This document shows, piece by piece, positions 26,540 to 35,499 of a DNA stretch of 63,630 nt. The DNA comes from Roseibium sp. (GTDB lineage Bacteria; Pseudomonadota; Alphaproteobacteria; Rhizobiales; Stappiaceae), in assembly GCA_017643925.1 (NCBI GenBank), contig JAEPML010000024.1:1-63630 (forward strand). Reading direction: 5' to 3'. Position 1 is the first letter of the stretch, and each line of letters begins with the position of its first letter. The position numbers were made by a program, and so were the translations under genes. The notes beneath the pieces were generated by a model. That model saw only the letters and a program-made list of their open reading frames with translations. It had not been told where the DNA came from and did no database searches.

Positions 26540-27643
26540 TCACGAATAGCTGGCAACCGGTTCACCAAGCGCATCGAAAATCGGCGTGATGCCGAGACCT
26601 GGTCTGTTCGATGCGGTCATGCGGCCATTCACGCGCTTCGGAGCGCCCTCGGCAATGTCGACTGTACCGTAGCTGTTGAAATCGGTAGCGGAGAAGGTGA
26701 AATCGGCTGGTGTCGAACGCGCCAGATGCGCAATCGCAGCTGTGGTGATGTCCCCGCCCCAGGTATCCTCGATGGTCATCGGAATCCCATGGGCGACGCA
26801 CAGGTCCCGCATCAACTTGGCTTTCGTAAGCCCGCCAACCTTGGAGATCTTCAGGTTGATGCAATCCATTGCGTCTTCGGCAATCCCGCGCACCAGCATG
26901 TTGGCACCGTCAATCACCTCGTCGAGGATGAAAGGCAGCGCGGTCCTCCGGCGGATGGAGACGCTTTCCTCATAGGTCAGGCAAGGCTGTTCCACATAGA
27001 CATCAAGAGAGGAGATCGCCCCCAAGACCCGCGCGGCCTCGTGCCGGGTCCAGCCGGTATTGGCATCGGCGACCAAAAGATCGGTGGGTTTGAGAACTGC
27101 GCGGGTGGCATGGATGCGATCGATATCGTCATTGGCGTCACCGCCGACCTTCAACTGGAACTTCGTGTAGCCTTCCGAAGCATAACCCTCGATCTTGCGG
27201 GCCATGATCTCCGGGTCTTCCTGGCTGATCGCCCGGTAGAGCACCACGTCTTCCTGGGCCGCCCCACCGAGAAGGCTGTAGACCGGCTTTAGCGTTGCCT
27301 TGCCCAGGAGATCCCAGCAGGCAATGTCGATTGGCGCCTTGGCGTAGGGGTGCCCGCGCAGGGCGGTGTCCATCACACGGTTGATCTCACCGATGTTCAG
27401 GGGATCGCACCCTATGAGCCGAGGGGCCAGTTCCTGAAGTCCCGCACGCACACCCAGCGCAAAGCTCGGCAGGTAGGCGGACCCCAAAGGACAGCACTCG
27501 GCATAGCCCTTCAGGCCTTCATCGGTTTCGATTTCGACGACCGTGCTGTCGAACACCTCGACGAAATTGCCGTTGGACCAGCTGTAGCGACCTTCCTTCA
27601 GAGGCAGGTCCACCTGGAACACGTTGATGGCCGAGATTTTCAT
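26540..27643 (-). CDS. Enolase-superfamily (MLE subgroup) dehydratase, probable cis-3-hydroxy-L-proline dehydratase
   Basis: A 367-residue mandelate racemase/muconate lactonizing enzyme-type protein. The N-terminal capping domain (residues 1-120) is followed by the barrel with catalytic Lys165 in FQLKVGG and Lys265 in NLKISKVGG, and metal ligands Asp193 (VADANTGW), Glu219 (VEQPC) and Asp241 (LDEVID). Such an MLE-subgroup enzyme, cis-3-hydroxy-L-proline dehydratase, is known from Labrenzia, encoded among proline-racemase-family genes; context here is the same. It would produce delta1-pyrroline-2-carboxylate. ATG 27643 (MKISAINVFQVDLPL) matches family N-termini. A proline-betaine epimerase role is the main alternative. 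Confidence 0.8.
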   Translation of the reverse strand: MKISAINVFQVDLPLKEGRYSWSNGNFVEVFDSTVVEIETDEGLKGYAECCPLGSAYLPSFALGVRAGLQELAPRLIGCDPLNIGEINRVMDTALRGHPYAKAPIDIACWDLLGKATLKPVYSLLGGAAQEDVVLYRAISQEDPEIMARKIEGYASEGYTKFQLKVGGDANDDIDRIHATRAVLKPTDLLVADANTGWTRHEAARVLGAISSLDVYVEQPCLTYEESVSIRRRTALPFILDEVIDGANMLVRGIAEDAMDCINLKISKVGGLTKAKLMRDLCVAHGIPMTIEDTWGGDITTAAIAHLARSTPADFTFSATDFNSYGTVDIAEGAPKRVNGRMTASNRPGLGITPIFDALGEPVASYS

Positions 27644-27665
27644 CTTCAGATCTCCTCGAGACGCA

Positions 27666-28916
27666 TTAGAAACGGCGCGCTGAAAACGCGCCCGGGTCGA
27701 TGGGTGTGGATGTGTCCTGGGCCATGGCCGCAACAAGCTCGGCAGTACCGGCTGATTGCGTCAGTCCCAGATGGCCGTGCCCGAAGGCATAGATCACGCG
27801 CTGATCCGATGGCGATCTGTCAATGACAGGCAGACTGTCCGGGATCGATGGACGAAAGCCCATCCATTGCGTACCGGCCGTCGTCGCCAGGTCCGGAAGG
27901 AAGGTCTTCGCCTTGTCCAGCAGGATATCGGCGCGCCTGTAGTTCGGTGGCAAATCGAGCCCGCCAAGTTCCACGGCGCCGCCGATCCGAACACCGCCTT
28001 TGATGCGCGTGACCACGAAACCGTGGTTTGAAAAAGTCAGGTGAGTTCTGAGGTCGAGCGCCCCCTCGGGCAGGGTCGTGTTGTAACCCCGTTCGGTCTC
28101 GAGCGGTATCCTGTCTCCAAGGCACTTGGCAAGGTGATGCGACCAGGCGCCCGCACAGACCACCAGCTGCCGGGCCCGAATGTCGCCCCTTGATGTCGTC
28201 AGGCAGACGGCACCTTCTTCAGACGAAATCCTCGTGACGCTGTCAGCTTCAATCCTGCCACCCCTTGAGCAGAAGGTCTTGCCCAGATGATCAAGCCATG
28301 ATGCCGGATCACACGTGTTGATCCAGTCCGGCGTGAAACCGGCATGCGTGAAGCGCGGATCAAGACCGGGCTGGATCTCCGCAATTTCCTCTTTGCGCTT
28401 GAGCAGGTCAAAACGGATCCCGTTTTGCCGGCGGAGTTCCCAGGCCGGCAGACTGGCCCTGAACTCCTTCTCCCCTTCAAAAAGCTGCAGCTGACCCTCG
28501 CGGCGCAGGTGGCGCTCGCCCGACGTATCGCTGACCTGTCGTTCCAGCGCGTCCCGCGACAGGTTCATGAGTGCCGCCTGTGCCGCCAGTGACGACCGGT
28601 AACGGTCTGGCCAGCTCGCTCGCCAGAACCGCAGCATCCAAGGTGCAATCCTCAGCGCATAGGCAGGCGGGACCGACAGCGGCCCCAGCGGATCGAGCAG
28701 CCATTTCGGCGCCTTGCGCATGATGCCGGGCGTTGCAAGCGGTACGATATCGGTAAAGGCAAAAGCACCTGCATTCATCTCCGACGCCCTGGCCCTGCCG
28801 TCTGGCCGGTCAAGCACGCGCACGCGGCGCCCCCGCGCCTGGAGCGCGAGAGCGGTGCTGATGCCGACAATACCGGCACCGATTACAACAATGTCTTCGA
28901 TCGTCTCTTTCGACAT
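27666..28916 (-). CDS. FAD-dependent D-amino acid dehydrogenase (DadA-like; cis-4-hydroxy-D-proline oxidation)
   Basis: A 416-residue flavoprotein of the DAO/DadA family. The FAD-binding dinucleotide motif is IGAGIVGISTALALQARG near the N-terminus, the middle holds QPGLDPRFTHAGF, and the C-terminal GHLGLTQSAGTAELVAAM closes the flavin site. In the 4-hydroxyproline pathway this step oxidises cis-4-hydroxy-D-proline, made by the epimerase, to delta1-pyrroline-4-hydroxy-2-carboxylate, passing electrons to the respiratory chain. It lies between the semialdehyde dehydrogenase and enolase-superfamily genes, with 22-bp and 53-bp gaps, within one operon. Other D-amino acids may also be substrates. 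Confidence 0.87.
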   Translation of the reverse strand: MSKETIEDIVVIGAGIVGISTALALQARGRRVRVLDRPDGRARASEMNAGAFAFTDIVPLATPGIMRKAPKWLLDPLGPLSVPPAYALRIAPWMLRFWRASWPDRYRSSLAAQAALMNLSRDALERQVSDTSGERHLRREGQLQLFEGEKEFRASLPAWELRRQNGIRFDLLKRKEEIAEIQPGLDPRFTHAGFTPDWINTCDPASWLDHLGKTFCSRGGRIEADSVTRISSEEGAVCLTTSRGDIRARQLVVCAGAWSHHLAKCLGDRIPLETERGYNTTLPEGALDLRTHLTFSNHGFVVTRIKGGVRIGGAVELGGLDLPPNYRRADILLDKAKTFLPDLATTAGTQWMGFRPSIPDSLPVIDRSPSDQRVIYAFGHGHLGLTQSAGTAELVAAMAQDTSTPIDPGAFSARRF

Positions 28917-28969
28917 GAAACCGGACCAGGGACAGGCCTTCTGTGCGCTTTGCTCCGAAGGCCGAAGCG

Positions 28970-30403
28970 TCAGGGAAGTGTGTAGGCCGTCTTGACCGTG
29001 GTGTAGAACTCAGCCGCATAGCGGCCTTGCTCGCGGGATCCGAAACTCGACCCCTTGGTGCCTCCGAAGGGAACGTGATAGTCGACGCCCGCCGTCGGCA
29101 GATTGACCATCACCATGCCGGCCTCGGCATTGGCCTTGAAGTGGCTCGCCAGTTTGAGCGAGGTCGTGCAAATGCCGGCGCTCAGACCAAACGCGGTGTC
29201 ATTGGAAACGGCCAGCGCTTCGTCGTAATCCTTCACCCGGATCACGGAAGCCACGGGACCGAAGACCTCCTCGCGGTTGATGCGCATTGCGTTGTCGGTA
29301 TCCGTCACCAGGGCGGGAGACATGAAGAAGCCCTCGGTTTCCCTGTTGAGGCGCTCGCCCCCGATCACGCGTCCGCTTTCCTTTGCAGCAACCTCGACAT
29401 AGGAGAGATTCTGCTGCAACTGACGCTCGTCGACGACCGGTCCCATCTGGACGCCGGTTTCCAGGGCATGCCCCACCTTGAGCGCCTTCATCGCATCAGT
29501 CAGTTCGTTGACGAACCGGTCGTGAATGCCTTCGGTCACGATCAGCCGGGAGCTGGCCGTGCACCTTTGCCCGGTGGAAAAGAACGCGCCATTGAGACAG
29601 GCGTCGACGGCCAGGTTCAGGTCGGCATCATCGACCACCACCATCGGATTCTTTCCGCCCATTTCCAACTGAACCTTTTTCAGCTTCTGACCACAGGCCG
29701 CCGCGATACCGCGTCCAGTTGGCACTGAACCGGTAAAGGAAATTGCCTTCACCTTGTCGCTTTCGACCAGAACCGGCCCAATCTCGGAACCACGCCCGAA
29801 GACCAGATTCACCACCCCGTCCGGCAGGCCGGACCGGGAGAGAATCTCAACAAGCGTATGGGCACAGCCGGGTACAAGCTCTGCCGGTTTCATAACCACG
29901 GAATTGCCATAACAAAGCGCGGGGGCAACCTTCCAGGCGGGAATGGCGATTGGAAAATTCCACGGCGTAATCATTCCGACGACACCAACCGGTGACCTCG
30001 TCACGTCTATTTCGACCCCGGGCCGAACAGACGCCAAGCGGTCCCCCGCCTGACGCAGGGCTTCACCGGCAAAGAATTTGAAGATCTGCCCCGCCCGCGC
30101 GGCTTCGCCAATGCCTTCGGGAAGGGTCTTGCCTTCTTCTCGTGACAACAGGCGGCCGAGTTCTTCCTTGCGCGCGAGAATTTCGGAACCGACGAAATCA
30201 AGGACATCGAACCGCTGTTGCGGAGTTGACGCAGCCCATTGCGGCGCGGCCTGATGCGCCGCATCGATTGCCTGTTCCATCAGCTCTGCACTGCTCTTGG
30301 CGGCATGTCCCAGAACGTCGCTGACGTCAGACGGATTGACGTTTGGCTGGCTGGCCGGAGTTTCAACCCAGGTCCCGCCGATATAGTTTTTATAGTCCAT
30401 CAT
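28970..30403 (-). CDS. Aldehyde dehydrogenase, probable 2,5-dioxopentanoate (alpha-ketoglutaric semialdehyde) dehydrogenase
   Basis: A 477-residue NAD(P)-dependent aldehyde dehydrogenase. Catalytic Cys281 is in FFSTGQRCTASS, the general base Glu247 in LEMGGKNP, and Asn149 in ITPWNFP. Family features match alpha-ketoglutaric semialdehyde dehydrogenases of sugar-acid and hydroxyproline routes. Here it would finish the pathway, converting the semialdehyde formed by the DapA-like deaminase into 2-oxoglutarate for the citric acid cycle. It follows the epimerase gene by 10 bp. The start is one of two adjacent ATG codons (30403 or 30400). Confidence 0.88.
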   Translation of the reverse strand: MMDYKNYIGGTWVETPASQPNVNPSDVSDVLGHAAKSSAELMEQAIDAAHQAAPQWAASTPQQRFDVLDFVGSEILARKEELGRLLSREEGKTLPEGIGEAARAGQIFKFFAGEALRQAGDRLASVRPGVEIDVTRSPVGVVGMITPWNFPIAIPAWKVAPALCYGNSVVMKPAELVPGCAHTLVEILSRSGLPDGVVNLVFGRGSEIGPVLVESDKVKAISFTGSVPTGRGIAAACGQKLKKVQLEMGGKNPMVVVDDADLNLAVDACLNGAFFSTGQRCTASSRLIVTEGIHDRFVNELTDAMKALKVGHALETGVQMGPVVDERQLQQNLSYVEVAAKESGRVIGGERLNRETEGFFMSPALVTDTDNAMRINREEVFGPVASVIRVKDYDEALAVSNDTAFGLSAGICTTSLKLASHFKANAEAGMVMVNLPTAGVDYHVPFGGTKGSSFGSREQGRYAAEFYTTVKTAYTLP

Positions 30404-30413
30404 AAGATCCAGC

Positions 30414-31346
30414 TCAGGGACGGATACCCAGGCGATAGGGGTCCGCCGGATTGAAAATCAGGTTGGCGTCGGATGTGACAAAGGCCTGACCGGTGATCGT
30501 CGGCACGACACCGCCGGTTTCACCGGGTTGGTAACTGATCGTGTAGGTGCTGCCGATGACGCTTTCCTGGATCCACTTGCGACCGGGTTCCAGAACACCA
30601 TCTGCGGCGAGGCAGGCGAGCTTCGCGGAACACCCGGTTCCGCAGGGTGACCGATCGTAGGCGCTGCCCGGACAGAGCACGAAGTTTCGGCTGTCGGCGG
30701 CCGGGTCGGCGGGCGGACCGAAGAGTTCGATATGATCGATCCAGGCGCCATCGGTCCCCGTGACACCGGCGTCCTCCAACGCCTTGCGGATCTTCTGCGT
30801 CAGGTCAGCGAGGGCGACAATGTTGCCCGGCACCAGATCGATCGGGCTGTTCTTGACGAGAAAGAACCAGTTCCCGCCATAGGCAACATCCCCGGTAAAA
30901 GATCCGTGCCCCTCGACCGACACCATCACATCCTTGTGCAACCGGTAGCTTTCGATATTGACGACCGACACCGTGTTGGCATCCAGAAGATCCACCTCCA
31001 CAACACCCACAGGGGTTTCGAACTTGTGACGCCCCGGTTCGATCTGGCCCAGATGGGCCAGCGTCACGGCCAGCCCGATCGTCGCGTGGCCGCACATGCC
31101 AAGGTTCTGCAGATTGTTGAAATAGATCACGCCGGTAACGCAGTCCTCCCGCGTCGGCGGCACGAGCAGGGCACCGATAATCGCATCGTGACCGCGCGGC
31201 TCCAGAACCACGGAAGCGCAGAAGTCCATATGCTCGGCTTCAAGGCGCGCCGCACGTTCACTCAAGGGACCGGACCCGAGATCGGGTCCACCCTCGATGA
31301 CGATACGCGTCGGTTCACCGGCCGTATGGCTGTCGATTACGCGCAT
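30414..31346 (-). CDS. 4-hydroxyproline 2-epimerase (proline racemase family, Cys/Cys)
   Basis: A 310-residue proline-racemase-fold epimerase with both catalytic cysteines: Cys85 in GMCGHATIG and Cys235 in DRSPCGTGCSAK. It inverts C2 of trans-4-hydroxy-L-proline to give cis-4-hydroxy-D-proline, the first step of hydroxyproline breakdown. Cys/Cys members include both true proline racemases and 4-hydroxyproline epimerases; the neighbouring oxidase, deaminase and semialdehyde dehydrogenase genes decide for the latter. Its start overlaps the end of the DapA-like gene by 10 bp, showing tight co-translation. Confidence 0.9.
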   Translation of the reverse strand: MRVIDSHTAGEPTRIVIEGGPDLGSGPLSERAARLEAEHMDFCASVVLEPRGHDAIIGALLVPPTREDCVTGVIYFNNLQNLGMCGHATIGLAVTLAHLGQIEPGRHKFETPVGVVEVDLLDANTVSVVNIESYRLHKDVMVSVEGHGSFTGDVAYGGNWFFLVKNSPIDLVPGNIVALADLTQKIRKALEDAGVTGTDGAWIDHIELFGPPADPAADSRNFVLCPGSAYDRSPCGTGCSAKLACLAADGVLEPGRKWIQESVIGSTYTISYQPGETGGVVPTITGQAFVTSDANLIFNPADPYRLGIRP

Positions 31347-32296
31347 TCGGCGATTACTCCGCCCTTGCGGGACCAGTCCGCGTACCAGGTCTTGAAGAGC
31401 TGGTACTGAGCCTCGACATAGTTGCGCTGCGCATCACTGAGGGCATCGCTCTCGTTGAAGTGCAGGCGATATTCCTCTTCGCCGTTCAGCACCATCAGAT
31501 GCTTGTAGTAAAGCACCAGGTCCGGACCTTCATCGTAGCTGGAGAGCACGCCCAACGCTTCTTCCAGTTCTTTCGCCCGTTGCCGCGCCTCGGCATTGCC
31601 TTCCGCGGCCTTCTTGCAGAGCGCAACCAGATGAAGAACTTCCATCGGAATGGCGTTGCCAATGCCAGTAATGGCACCCGTCGCGCCGCAATTGACGAAA
31701 CCGTGGTAGACGGCCGTGTCGACGCCGACCATCAGCGTCACCTGGTCATCCTGCGAGGTGATGTTTTCCGCCGCATAGCGCAGGTCGTCCAGGCCGCCGA
31801 ATTCCTTGAATCCGATCAGGTTCGGAAAGTCCTTGCGCAGATCGAAGAAGAGATCGGCGCGGGTGGCAAAGCCGTAATAGGGGCTGTTGTAGATAACGGC
31901 CGGAAGCGTGGGTGCTGCCGACAGGATGGCACTGAAATGATTGCGCTGTGCGGTTACGGAAATGCCCCGCGACAGCACCCGCGGGATAACCATCAGCCCG
32001 TGTGCACCGACCCGGGCGGCATGCGCTGCATGGGCAACGGCCAACTTGGTATTCATGGCACCCGTACCGACAACCACCGGCACACCGGCCTTGACCAGAC
32101 GTTCAACGCCTTCCATGCGCTGTTCATCCGTCAGCAGCGGCCAGTCCCCCATGGACCCGCAATAGACAACCGCAGACATGCCGGCGGCGATCAGGTCCTG
32201 CCCCTTTTTCACGAGTGCATCATAGTCCGGTGTGCGGTCCGCCTTGCACGGGGTCATCAGGGCAGGCATGCAGCCGGAAAAAATATTTGAGGACAT
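31337..32296 (-). CDS. DapA-family lyase, probable delta1-pyrroline-4-hydroxy-2-carboxylate deaminase
   Basis: A 319-residue class I aldolase/dihydrodipicolinate-synthase-type barrel. Schiff-base Lys164 is in LIGFKEFGG and the proton-relay Tyr136 in VIYNSPYYG. In hydroxyproline pathways a DapA-like enzyme deaminates and dehydrates delta1-pyrroline-4-hydroxy-2-carboxylate to alpha-ketoglutaric semialdehyde, and this gene sits between the transporter and the epimerase, as expected. Dihydrodipicolinate synthase itself is unlikely, because the cluster context and the sequence around the substrate site (GSMGDWPLLTDEQ in place of GTTGE) differ. It is the first enzyme gene after the ABC transporter genes, 84 bp downstream of the ATPase gene. 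Confidence 0.85.
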   Translation of the reverse strand: MSSNIFSGCMPALMTPCKADRTPDYDALVKKGQDLIAAGMSAVVYCGSMGDWPLLTDEQRMEGVERLVKAGVPVVVGTGAMNTKLAVAHAAHAARVGAHGLMVIPRVLSRGISVTAQRNHFSAILSAAPTLPAVIYNSPYYGFATRADLFFDLRKDFPNLIGFKEFGGLDDLRYAAENITSQDDQVTLMVGVDTAVYHGFVNCGATGAITGIGNAIPMEVLHLVALCKKAAEGNAEARQRAKELEEALGVLSSYDEGPDLVLYYKHLMVLNGEEEYRLHFNESDALSDAQRNYVEAQYQLFKTWYADWSRKGGVIAECA

Positions 32297-32380
32297 GGTT
32301 TACTCCTTCAGGAACAAGTCTCTGGCGACCGGGCCCAGCTTCCAGCTGCCCTGCCAGACGTTACTTTCATTCGCGCCGGT

Positions 32381-33103
32381 TCAGCGCACGTTTGCAAGAA
32401 ATTTTCTGGTGTTCTCGGATTTGGCGTCACCGAAAATCTGGTCAGGCGGCCCGATCTCGTCCATCACGCCCTGATGGAAATAGGCCACGCGGTCAGAGAC
32501 ATCGCGGGCAAACCCCATTTCGTGGGTGACGCAGATCATGGTCATGCCTTCCTCCGCCAGGAGGCGCATCGTGTCGAGCACTTCTCCGACGAGTTCGGGA
32601 TCAAGCGCCGATGTTGCTTCATCAAACAGCATGTATTCCGGTTCCATCGCCAACGCCCGCGCAATGGCAAGACGCTGCTGCTGCCCTCCGGACAGGTTGT
32701 TCGGATAGACATTCAGCTTGTCGCCAAGACCGACATGCCTGAGCTGCTTTTCTGCAATGTCGCGCGCTTCCGACTTCGCCTTGCCCTTGACGATCTTCGG
32801 GGCCAGGGCAACGTTTTCAAGCGCAGTCAGATGCGGAAAGCTGTTCCACTGCTGAAACACCATGCCGAGCTTCTGACGCAACTTGTTGATGTCGGTCGTC
32901 TTGGCATGAACATCCGTTCCGTCCACCAGAACGGTTCCCTTCTGGATCGGCTCCAGGCCGTTGATGCAATAGAGCAGCGTCGACTTGCCGGATCCGGAGG
33001 CCCCGATCACTGACAGGACCTCTCCCTTTTCCACGTCCAGGTCGATCCCCTTGAGGACCTGAAGGGCACCAAAGTATTTTTCAAGGCCGCGTATCTCGAT
33101 CAT
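32381..33103 (-). CDS. Polar amino acid ABC transporter, ATP-binding protein
   Basis: A 240-residue ATPase of the HisP/GlnQ type. Walker A GASGSGKST, signature LSGGQQQRLAIARAL, Walker B MLFDEATSALDPE and the switch His in CVTHEMG are all present. It powers uptake with the two permeases upstream. ATG 33103 overlaps the permease stop as ATGA and has AAGGTGG upstream; a GTG nine bases earlier is less likely. With the rest of the island it probably imports hydroxyproline or related proline derivatives such as betaines, an inference from context. Confidence 0.93.
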   Translation of the reverse strand: MIEIRGLEKYFGALQVLKGIDLDVEKGEVLSVIGASGSGKSTLLYCINGLEPIQKGTVLVDGTDVHAKTTDINKLRQKLGMVFQQWNSFPHLTALENVALAPKIVKGKAKSEARDIAEKQLRHVGLGDKLNVYPNNLSGGQQQRLAIARALAMEPEYMLFDEATSALDPELVGEVLDTMRLLAEEGMTMICVTHEMGFARDVSDRVAYFHQGVMDEIGPPDQIFGDAKSENTRKFLANVR

Positions 33104-33762
33104 TGGGCCCACCTTTTTTCTAGTTTTGCGGCATAGCGCGAGATCGGAAAGGACAGTGCGAAATAGAACGCACCGGCAATGGTCAGAATCAGGAACGGTT
33201 CCTGGGTCCGGGTGATCAGGATCTGGCTTGCCTTCAGCAGCTCGACATAGCCGAGGACGGAAACCAGGGCACTGTCCTTCATCACGCCCAGCGCAACCCC
33301 GACCCAGGCCGGGAAGACGGCGCGACCACCGATTGGCAACACGACGTAGCGCATGTCCTGCCAGTAGCTCATCCCGAGTGACCTCGCGGCCCGGCGCATG
33401 GGCCGTTCAACGGCCTCGATGCCACCCCGGGCGACATTTGCCACCAGGGCCGAGGTGTAGATCGTCAGGATCACGACGCCCGACCCGAACGGGTCGAGGT
33501 CCAGGCCGACAATCGGTGCAAAATTGTAGAACAGCACCAGCTGGATGATCAGTGGAACCGAGCGGAAGACATCCAACACCGGTGCCAGCGTCAGCGTTGC
33601 CGCCAGCTTGCCCTCATAGAGCATCCAGCCGAATGCACAACCCAGCACCGTTCCGATGGAAATGGACAGGGCCGAAATCCAGAGTGTGCGCAAGGCGGCT
33701 TCGCCGAGGAACCAGAGATCGTTGGGGGTGAACCCGCTGAAGAAGCTTATCGTTTCCTGCAC
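33100..33762 (-). CDS. Polar amino acid ABC transporter, permease 2
   Basis: A 220-residue HisM/HisQ-type inner-membrane permease with about five membrane segments. The EAA loop that docks on the ATPase reads GIEAVERPMRRAARSLGMSYWQDMRYVVLP in outline. GTG at 33762 is taken as the start because TGAGGAGG stands 5 bases before it, 10 bp after the stop of the first permease gene. The longer frame would run through that stop region and has no family match. Confidence 0.9.
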   Translation of the reverse strand: MQETISFFSGFTPNDLWFLGEAALRTLWISALSISIGTVLGCAFGWMLYEGKLAATLTLAPVLDVFRSVPLIIQLVLFYNFAPIVGLDLDPFGSGVVILTIYTSALVANVARGGIEAVERPMRRAARSLGMSYWQDMRYVVLPIGGRAVFPAWVGVALGVMKDSALVSVLGYVELLKASQILITRTQEPFLILTIAGAFYFALSFPISRYAAKLEKRWAQ

Positions 33763-33772
33763 ATTCGCCTCC

Positions 33773-34435
33773 TCAGTACCGGAACAGGCGCATGGCCAGG
33801 AGCCGCGAGACCCCAAGAATGAACTTGACGATCACGTAATAGATGACCGCGGTGACGGCGAAATATTCGAAGATGCGGAAAGTCCGGCTGGCAAAGAACT
33901 GGGTTTCGCCGCTCAGTTCCCGGAACCCGACCAGCATGCCGAGCGAGGACATCAGGACGGCCCAGACAAGCTGGTTGGTCAGCGGGTGATAGACAATCCG
34001 GAACACTTGCGGGATGACGATGCGTGTATAAGCTTGCCAGGCAGTCATGCCGAGGCTGCGCGCAGCTCTCAGCTGCGTATCCGGCACGGCCTGAAAACCG
34101 CCGCGAAAATTCTCTGCCAGGTAACCTGCGCAGTTGAAACTGAGACCCGCCAGCACGATCAGGAACGGGCTCAGGTGCAGACCAAAAGCACCCAGGCCAA
34201 ATCCGAAGAAAAACAGCTGGAACAGCGCCGGCGTGTTTCGGGCCAGCTCCACCCAGGACGTCGCAATCCAGTAGAGCGGACCGCGCATATGCATGCGGAT
34301 CAGGGCGAGGACGATACCGATCACGATACCGATGACCATGGACAGCGCCGCGACCTGAAGGGTCAGCAATCCCGCTTCCAGAAGGTCCGGCAGGCTTTTC
34401 ATCACCGGCCGCCAGTGGAAATTGTAGTCGAACAT
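33773..34435 (-). CDS. Polar amino acid ABC transporter, permease 1
   Basis: A 220-residue HisM/HisQ-type permease. Membrane segments begin LLEAGLLTLQVAALSMVIGIVIGIVLAL, and the EAA loop reads FQAVPDTQLRAARSLGMTAWQAYTRIVIP in outline. ATG 34435 (MFDYNFHWRPVMKSLPDLLEAG) is the family-like start. It pairs with the next permease to form the heterodimeric channel. It is separated from the binding-protein gene by 162 bp containing a strong hairpin, so its expression is likely lower than that of the binding protein. Confidence 0.92.
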   Translation of the reverse strand: MFDYNFHWRPVMKSLPDLLEAGLLTLQVAALSMVIGIVIGIVLALIRMHMRGPLYWIATSWVELARNTPALFQLFFFGFGLGAFGLHLSPFLIVLAGLSFNCAGYLAENFRGGFQAVPDTQLRAARSLGMTAWQAYTRIVIPQVFRIVYHPLTNQLVWAVLMSSLGMLVGFRELSGETQFFASRTFRIFEYFAVTAVIYYVIVKFILGVSRLLAMRLFRY

Positions 34436-34548
34436 CTTGTGGGCTCCGGCACCGGGAACGCAATGCGTCGCGGCGTGCCTTGGCAAGCAATCTGGTGGTC
34501 AGCGCTGACCGGGTTTCGCTTCCGGTTCGGGCGAACCTGACACGGACT

Positions 34549-34586
34549 GCGCATGCCCGGCCGGTTGGGGGAGGCCGGGCATGCGC
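34549..34586 (-). other. Intercistronic mRNA hairpin after the binding-protein gene
   Basis: Perfect 14-bp stem GCGCATGCCCGGCC/GGCCGGGCATGCGC with a 10-base loop, 11 bp past the binding-protein stop. No T-tract follows, so it is not a standard terminator. Such hairpins protect the 3' end of the abundant binding-protein mRNA and allow partial readthrough to the permeases. Confidence 0.7.
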
Positions 34587-34597
34587 TGCTTGGCCGG

Positions 34598-35398
34598 TTA
34601 GTACATCACACCCGGAATACGCAATTCCGGTGCTTCACCGCCGACATATTTGCCCCAGAGCTCTTCATAGCGACCGGAACGGACCTGGTGGGTGACGAAC
34701 AGGTTGAGGAAGTTCAGCCAGGTAACGTCTTCACGCTTGCCGACAACGGAGGTGTAGTCGGTGGTCCAGGGCATACGCGGGCCGGCTTCGACCGTGTCGT
34801 ACTGATCGGTGATCGGCTTGACGGCGGTGTTTGTCGTGATGCCGATATCCGCCTTTCCCTGAGCAACGGCCAGGAACACTTCGTTTTCGGACTGGTAGCC
34901 CTGGTAGAGATGCTCTTCACCCCATTCCTTGGCAATTTTCAGCCATTCCTGCTCCGGCACTGTTCCGATGGCACCTGCTACACGCTTGCCTCGAATGTCT
35001 TCAAAGCTCTGGATGCCGCTTTCGGTGTTGACCACGCCCTGCGCGTAATAGATCGCGTAAGGAATGGTGAAGCCGACGGTGCGTGCACGTGCGAGACTGT
35101 CCGAGGTCGCGCCGAAGACAACGTCGGCGCGGCCCGTGACGATCATCGGCAGACGTTCTGCCCAGGTGACCGGATAGATGATCGGCTCGACTTCGAGCGC
35201 GGCTGCCAGGTCCTTGCAGTAGTCGACATCGAACCCGGCCGGCTCATTGTTGGCATCCCGATAGCCGATCGGTGGAAAGTCCAGAACGACACCACATTTC
35301 AGCTGACCACGATCGACGACATCATCCAGCGTATCGGCCTTGACCGGCAGTACGGCCATCAGGGTAACGGCCGTTGCGGCCATGAATTTCTTGAACAT
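34598..35398 (-). CDS. Polar amino acid ABC transporter, periplasmic binding protein
   Basis: A 266-residue type II solute-binding protein. Signal peptide MFKKFMAATAVTLMAVLPVKA is cut after KADT or near it. The SBP_bac_3 fold has DVVDRGQLKCGVVLDFPPIGYRD at the start, a second lobe with VVNTESGIQSFEDIRGKRVAGAIGTV, and a return to lobe one. It captures the substrate for the two permeases. As first gene of the operon, facing the GntR regulator, it marks the promoter of the hydroxyproline island. The sequence alone does not show whether hydroxyproline, proline or a betaine is bound. Confidence 0.92.
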   Translation of the reverse strand: MFKKFMAATAVTLMAVLPVKADTLDDVVDRGQLKCGVVLDFPPIGYRDANNEPAGFDVDYCKDLAAALEVEPIIYPVTWAERLPMIVTGRADVVFGATSDSLARARTVGFTIPYAIYYAQGVVNTESGIQSFEDIRGKRVAGAIGTVPEQEWLKIAKEWGEEHLYQGYQSENEVFLAVAQGKADIGITTNTAVKPITDQYDTVEAGPRMPWTTDYTSVVGKREDVTWLNFLNLFVTHQVRSGRYEELWGKYVGGEAPELRIPGVMY

Positions 35399-35499
35399 GA
35401 GTTCCCCTCTTCTGTTCCCGAGGCTTCCTTCCCGCGGGTGCTGTCTGCCGGCACCCGTCTTTCGAAGCTTTTCTGTCAGGCGGGAGATTGATAACCTAA

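Noticed and set aside
31460..32290. Plus-strand frame of 276 codons antisense to the DapA-like gene
   Set aside because: Shadow of a well-supported enzyme gene; translation rich in His/Arg/Gln with no family features.
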